Part shown: piece by piece, positions 59,303-64,000 of the stretch
How the letters are laid out: each line of letters starts with the position of its first letter
How positions within the stretch are numbered: position 1 is the stretch's first letter
Origin: Deinococcus sp. Leaf326
GTDB taxonomy: Bacteria; Deinococcota; Deinococci; Deinococcales; Deinococcaceae
Direction of reading: 5' to 3'
Assembly: GCF_001424185.1 (NCBI RefSeq)
Contig: NZ_LMOM01000054.1
Span: 171,703-235,702 of the forward strand
Length of the DNA stretch: 64,000 nucleotides
The notes under the pieces: generated by a model
Databases searched by the model: none
Told to the model about the DNA's origin: nothing
Seen by the model: the letters and a program-made list of their open reading frames with translations, nothing else
Translations under genes and position numbers: made by a program

Positions 59303-59493
59303 CTTGATTCTCCTTGCCCCCACCAACAACCGGACGTTCCTGTGATCGGACCCGGTCCGTCCGTTTTGGATCTGCGCTGGCGTTGAACCCCGACAGGATA
59401 GGGGAAGGACATTCCGGTAAAACGCGACTCTAGTCACAATTTTTCTGGAGCCGATGAGGACTTCCCAAGGCCAGTCTTCGCCTGCGAGAAATG

Positions 59494-59529
59494 AAAAACC
59501 CCAACCCGGCCGTGAGGCACAGGTTGGGG
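59494..59529 (-). terminator. Terminator of the rplJ-rplL operon
   Basis: On the minus strand CCCCAACC (59522-59529) pairs with GGTTGGGG (59499-59506) and is followed by five T. It lies about 20 bp behind the rplL stop. Confidence 0.8.
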
Positions 59530-59550
59530 CGCACTCCGGCGCGTTGAGAC

Positions 59551-59916
<366 letters not shown>

Positions 59917-59982
59917 GATGTGTTCCTCCTGAACTGAGATGGTGATGCGTGTGGTGCTGTGAAGGGAAGAGGTGACCGGCGC

Positions 59983-60486
59983 TTAAGCGCTCTGGCCCTC
60001 GCCTTCGAGTTTTTCGCGGTAGGCTTCGAGGATACCCACAAAGCTGCTGAGGTGAGCGCTGAGCACACCGACCAGTTCGCCCTGCAGGCTCTGCTTGCTG
60101 CCGAGGCTGGCGAGACGTTCGACGATACGCACGTCAACCTTCTTGCCTTCGACGAAGCCGCCCTTGATGGCCGGGATGCCCCGGTCGTTGCCCTTTGCCG
60201 CGTCGCTGAGGGCCTTGGCAACCCCGGCGGGGTCTTCATGGGCCAGCACGAGGGCGCTGGGGCCTTTCAGGGCGTCCGTGAAGTCACGGCCATTTTCCTG
60301 AAGGGCGATGTTGATCAGGGTGTTCTTGGCAACGATAAGCTGCCCACCCTTCTCACGGATGTCTTTACGCAGTTTGCCCAGCTGGCCGGCGCTCAGTCCT
60401 TGGTAGTCGACAACATAGAAGGTGTCGACGCCCGAGAGGCTGCTCTTGAGGCCGCTGAGGTCCTGCAGGTTCTTTTCGTTCGCCAC
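59983..60486 (-). CDS. rplJ: 50S ribosomal protein L10
   Basis: L10 (167 aa) anchors the L7/L12 dimers to the ribosome. The N-terminal globular domain ([32 protein letters not shown]) and the C-terminal helix that binds L12 ([20 protein letters not shown]) are present. AGGAGG precedes the ATG. Expression of rplJL in bacteria is usually controlled by L10 binding to the leader, which here could lie in 60487-60662. Confidence 0.97.
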   Translation of the reverse strand: MANEKNLQDLSGLKSSLSGVDTFYVVDYQGLSAGQLGKLRKDIREKGGQLIVAKNTLINIALQENGRDFTDALKGPSALVLAHEDPAGVAKALSDAAKGNDRGIPAIKGGFVEGKKVDVRIVERLASLGSKQSLQGELVGVLSAHLSSFVGILEAYREKLEGEGQSA

Positions 60487-60662
<176 letters not shown>

Positions 60663-60688
60663 GGAGCGGCCCGGAGGTGGGCCGCTCC
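60663..60688 (-). terminator. Hairpin behind rplA
   Basis: A perfect 10-bp stem GGAGCGGCCC/GGGCCGCTCC with a 6-nt loop, 8 bp behind the rplA stop, without a T run. It may end or attenuate the rplKA transcript or protect its 3' end. Confidence 0.5.
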
Positions 60689-60696
60689 GGCCGGAC

Positions 60697-61825
<1,129 letters not shown>

Positions 61826-61901
61826 GCCTGTTCCTCCTTAGCTCCCCCGCTGCCTGCGCTGCGCAGGGGCCGCGCGGCGTGGGGTGCTGACGCTAAGTTC
61901 C

Positions 61902-61971
61902 GTGCTCCACAAAAGAGCACAGCAACTTTTCGATTTTACAATGCCTGGGCCTGTCTGCCTAGTGGGCAGAC
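61902..61971 (-). promoter_or_regulatory. rplKA leader: hairpins and a possible promoter
   Basis: Between nusG and rplK the minus strand has a perfect 7-bp hairpin (GTCTGCC/GGCAGAC, 61953-61971), then TAAAAT as a possible -10, then a 6-bp hairpin GTGCTC/GAGCAC (61902-61920). It could hold an rplK promoter and an L1-binding leader. Confidence 0.4.
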
Positions 61972-61975
61972 GGAC

Positions 61976-62548
61976 TCAGCGCGCGACCTGCGCGAAGTCC
62001 AGTTCGACCGGCGTCTCGCGGCCGAAGATGCTGACAAGCACCTTGACCTTCGACTGCGACATGTTGACCTCGCTGACCACGCCGCTGAAGTCGGCGAACG
62101 GCCCGCTGGTCACGCGGACCATATCGCCTGCCTTGAAGTTGATCTTCACGCGCGGCGCTTCCTCGACCTGCGGCTGCGCCGCCACGCCGACTGAGGCCAG
62201 CAGACGCTGCACTTCGTCCTGTGAAAGCGGGACGGGGCGCGTCGCCGTACCCACGAAGCCCGTCACGCCGCCGGTGCCGCGCACGACTTCCCAGGACTCG
62301 CCGAGTTCGCCCGGCGCGTCGTCGTCCTCGATGTCCATCTGCACGAAGACGTAACCGGGAAACAGCTTGCGCTTGACGGTGACCTTCTTGCCGCCTTCCT
62401 GAATCTCGACGGCGTCCTCGGTCGGCTGAAGCACCTGGAAGATCTTGGTGTAGAACATGCCGAGCTTTCTGGCCCGGTCCATCAGTTGTTCCTGTACGCG
62501 GTCTTCCTGACCCACGTACGTATGAACGGCGTACCACTCGATGCTCAT
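61976..62548 (-). CDS. nusG: Transcription termination/antitermination factor NusG
   Basis: NusG (190 aa) binds RNA polymerase and Rho or S10. The NGN domain ([32 protein letters not shown]) and the C-terminal KOW domain ([19 protein letters not shown]) are intact. Gene order secE-nusG-rplK-rplA is canonical. A linker with charged residues lies between the domains (about residues 105-130). Confidence 0.96.
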   Translation of the reverse strand: MSIEWYAVHTYVGQEDRVQEQLMDRARKLGMFYTKIFQVLQPTEDAVEIQEGGKKVTVKRKLFPGYVFVQMDIEDDDAPGELGESWEVVRGTGGVTGFVGTATRPVPLSQDEVQRLLASVGVAAQPQVEEAPRVKINFKAGDMVRVTSGPFADFSGVVSEVNMSQSKVKVLVSIFGRETPVELDFAQVAR

Positions 62549-62581
62549 GCCTGACTCCTCATCCGCTGGTCCGGCAACGGC

Positions 62582-62767
62582 TTATCGCAGGCCCAGTGCG
62601 GCGTTGATCCCGCTGGTGAACAGCAGGTCCATCACCCAGACGATCACGGTGAGGGCCACCACAAAGATCAGCACGGCCTGGGTGCCTTCGAGCACCTGCT
62701 GGCGGCTGGGCCATGAGACCTTGCCCAACTCCGCGCGGGCGTCCTTGAAATACTGCGCAATGTTCAT
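62582..62767 (-). CDS. secE: Preprotein translocase subunit SecE
   Basis: SecE (61 aa) is the minimal one-helix form. It has an amphipathic N-terminus [19 protein letters not shown], containing the conserved KVxWPS motif, and a single membrane helix ([20 protein letters not shown]). It clamps SecY. The ATG at 62767 is preferred; open sequence upstream has no homology. Confidence 0.95.
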   Translation of the reverse strand: MNIAQYFKDARAELGKVSWPSRQQVLEGTQAVLIFVVALTVIVWVMDLLFTSGINAALGLR

Positions 62768-62867
62768 GACCTTCTCCTGTGGGCGACTGGCACGTGGGCG
62801 CAGTACGCCCGGAGACGCCTGCCCGGCCGCGCGAAACTGCCGGCCGTACAAGCGTCTCAGGATGGGA

Positions 62868-63035
62868 TTAGATCTTCTTCTCGCGGAAGACCACGTGCTT
62901 CTTGGCGACGGGGTCGTACTTGCGCAGTTCCATCTTGGCCTGCGTGTTGCGGCGGTTCTTGGTCGTGGTGTAGTAGAAGCCCGTGCCGGCGCTGCTTTCC
63001 ATCTTCACGATGATGCGGGGTCCGTCCTTAGCCAT
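62868..63035 (-). CDS. rpmG: 50S ribosomal protein L33
   Basis: This 55-aa protein reads [17 protein letters not shown], then [20 protein letters not shown] and [16 protein letters not shown], a standard L33. It lacks the four cysteines of the C+ type, so it is the zinc-free form. It is first gene of the rpmG-secE-nusG-rplK-rplA string, with GGAG upstream. Confidence 0.96.
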   Translation of the reverse strand: MAKDGPRIIVKMESSAGTGFYYTTTKNRRNTQAKMELRKYDPVAKKHVVFREKKI

Positions 63036-63073
63036 GGTGTTACTCCTTTCGCAGCCGGCTTTCCCGAGGAAAA

Positions 63074-63150
63074 GACCCGCGCTGCTCCCAGCGCCCGCCT
63101 GGGCGGGTTCTCTTCGCTGGTAAAAACCCGCCTTCTGGCGGGCAACATTT
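63074..63150 (-). promoter_or_regulatory. Multi-hairpin leader of rpmG (candidate attenuator)
   Basis: On the minus strand, in order: hairpin 1 GCCCGCC/GGCGGGT followed by TTTTT (63122-63143, a full intrinsic terminator); hairpin 2 ACCCGCC/GGCGGGC (63093-63108); hairpin 3 GCGCTG/CAGCGC with TCTTTT behind (63079-63094). The 3' arm of hairpin 1 can also pair with the 5' arm of hairpin 2, giving an exclusive alternative fold. Confidence 0.55.
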
Positions 63151-63152
63151 CG

Positions 63153-63181
63153 ATTATAGGCAATCGTGCTCCGCCTGTCCA
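63153..63181 (-). promoter_or_regulatory. Promoter of the rpmG-secE-nusG-rplKA operon
   Basis: On the minus strand TGGACA (63176-63181), 17-bp spacer and a perfect TATAAT (63153-63158). Transcription would start near 63146, right before the terminator-like hairpin. Confidence 0.8.
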
Positions 63182-63192
63182 GCCGCCGCGCC

Positions 63193-63759
63193 TCAGTCCG
63201 GCGTCCTGGCAGCCTCCGTGACTGGCAGACCGGTGGGAAAACCGTCGATGCTCACGCGATTCTTGAGCTGCCGGTATTCCTGAAGCCCTTCCGGTGTCCT
63301 GCTCTTGGCCCAGACGTTCAATTCCTCCCGCTGTTCGCGGTAGTCCAGCCGGGGGACCGCCATGCCGCAGGAGGTCTGGACTAGATCGAGGTCAAGGACA
63401 AAGACCTGCCGCATGCCCGGCAGGGCAGGGAAGAGGGCTGCCCACTCCGCCCAGTCGGGAGAGTCGGGCTGGACCGTGCGGGCCTGCCCGTACAGTCGCA
63501 GGATCAGGGGGGGCCCTTCAAAGGCGCAGAACATCAGGGCCATGCGTGGGTGCTGGAGCAGGTGCGCGGCCGTCTCGTTGCCGCTGCCCGTTACGTTGAG
63601 CCACGCCACCCGGGAGGGTCCCATCACGCGCAGGCTGTCTAGGCCCTTGGGAGATAGGTTGACCCGGCCGTTCGGCGCGGCCGTGCCCACGAAGAACATC
63701 GGCTGCCGCCCGATAAAGTCTTGTAGCGCCGGGGTGAGGGCGAGAAGCTGCTTGGCCAT
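63193..63759 (-). CDS. Pyridoxamine 5'-phosphate oxidase-fold protein
   Basis: This 188-aa protein belongs to the FMN-binding split-barrel PPOX family: [19 protein letters not shown] near residue 22, then [27 protein letters not shown] shortened here as [17 protein letters not shown] near 50. The C-terminal part has [17 protein letters not shown]. Actual substrate is unknown. The ATG at 63759 is where homology begins; an earlier ATG at 63774 is possible. No clear ribosome site is seen. Confidence 0.75.
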   Translation of the reverse strand: MAKQLLALTPALQDFIGRQPMFFVGTAAPNGRVNLSPKGLDSLRVMGPSRVAWLNVTGSGNETAAHLLQHPRMALMFCAFEGPPLILRLYGQARTVQPDSPDWAEWAALFPALPGMRQVFVLDLDLVQTSCGMAVPRLDYREQREELNVWAKSRTPEGLQEYRQLKNRVSIDGFPTGLPVTEAARTPD

Positions 63760-63794
63760 AGGGTATGTTCGCATGCCGTGGCAGGTCAGCAAAC

Positions 63795-63821
63795 AAAAAA
63801 AGAGGCCCCGTCGGGGCCTCT
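63795..63821 (-). terminator. Terminator of tuf
   Basis: On the minus strand GAGGCCCC and GGGGCCTC pair around a 3-nt loop and are followed by seven T. It lies about 30 bp behind the tuf stop. Confidence 0.85.
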
Positions 63822-63851
63822 TGTGGCCGCATCAGCGGCCAGGTTCGGAAC

Positions 63852-64000
<149 letters not shown>

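Overview
The window is a stretch of Deinococcus-type chromosome interrupted by one complete, integrated temperate phage. The host parts are very GC-rich. They carry typical Deinococcus-Thermus markers: homoisocitrate dehydrogenase of the aminoadipate lysine pathway, an RNA polymerase beta' subunit with a large N-terminal insertion, tandem DUF2382 stress proteins, and many genes whose only upstream signal is a TANNNT box 5-7 nt before the start codon (leaderless transcription).

Layout. 1-5237, host: a sulfite-oxidase-like protein, mug DNA glycosylase, a GNAT acetyltransferase, a phosphoribosyltransferase, hisIE, hisF, a single-domain response regulator and the 5' part of a DUF72 gene. About 5236-40264, a 35-kb prophage of visibly lower GC. 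40264-64000, host again: the rest of the DUF72 gene (now fused to the integrase), homoisocitrate dehydrogenase, a split MnmC pair, two DUF2382 proteins, threonine aldolase, HNH protein, CPBP protease, a membrane protein, an MpaB-like oxygenase, rpoC-rpoB, a TPR membrane protein, a cold-shock protein, then rplL-rplJ, rplA-rplK-nusG-secE-rpmG, a PPOX-family protein and the 3' end of tuf.

Prophage. Three leftward genes lie at the left end: a coiled-coil protein and two paralogous membrane-anchored proteins. A non-coding region follows with an AT-rich stretch and four iterons, then a promoter and an operon for a ribbon-helix-helix protein and a winged-helix replication initiator. Small early genes come next, including two predicted secreted proteins and an AP2-domain protein. 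The late region is siphovirus-like: small and large terminase, portal, Mu-F-like head protein, scaffold, capsid, connectors, tail tube, frameshifted tail chaperone, two fibre/spike proteins, tape measure, distal tail and tail-tip proteins, holin-like proteins and a GH19 endolysin. An unknown gene diverges from a large serine integrase at the right end.

The most striking point is that the phage and bacterial attachment sites both lie inside coding sequences in the same frame. Integration appears to have swapped the C-termini of the host DUF72 protein and the phage integrase, leaving both genes open. The iteron/RHH/Rep module looks plasmid-like, and no classical phage repressor is recognisable.
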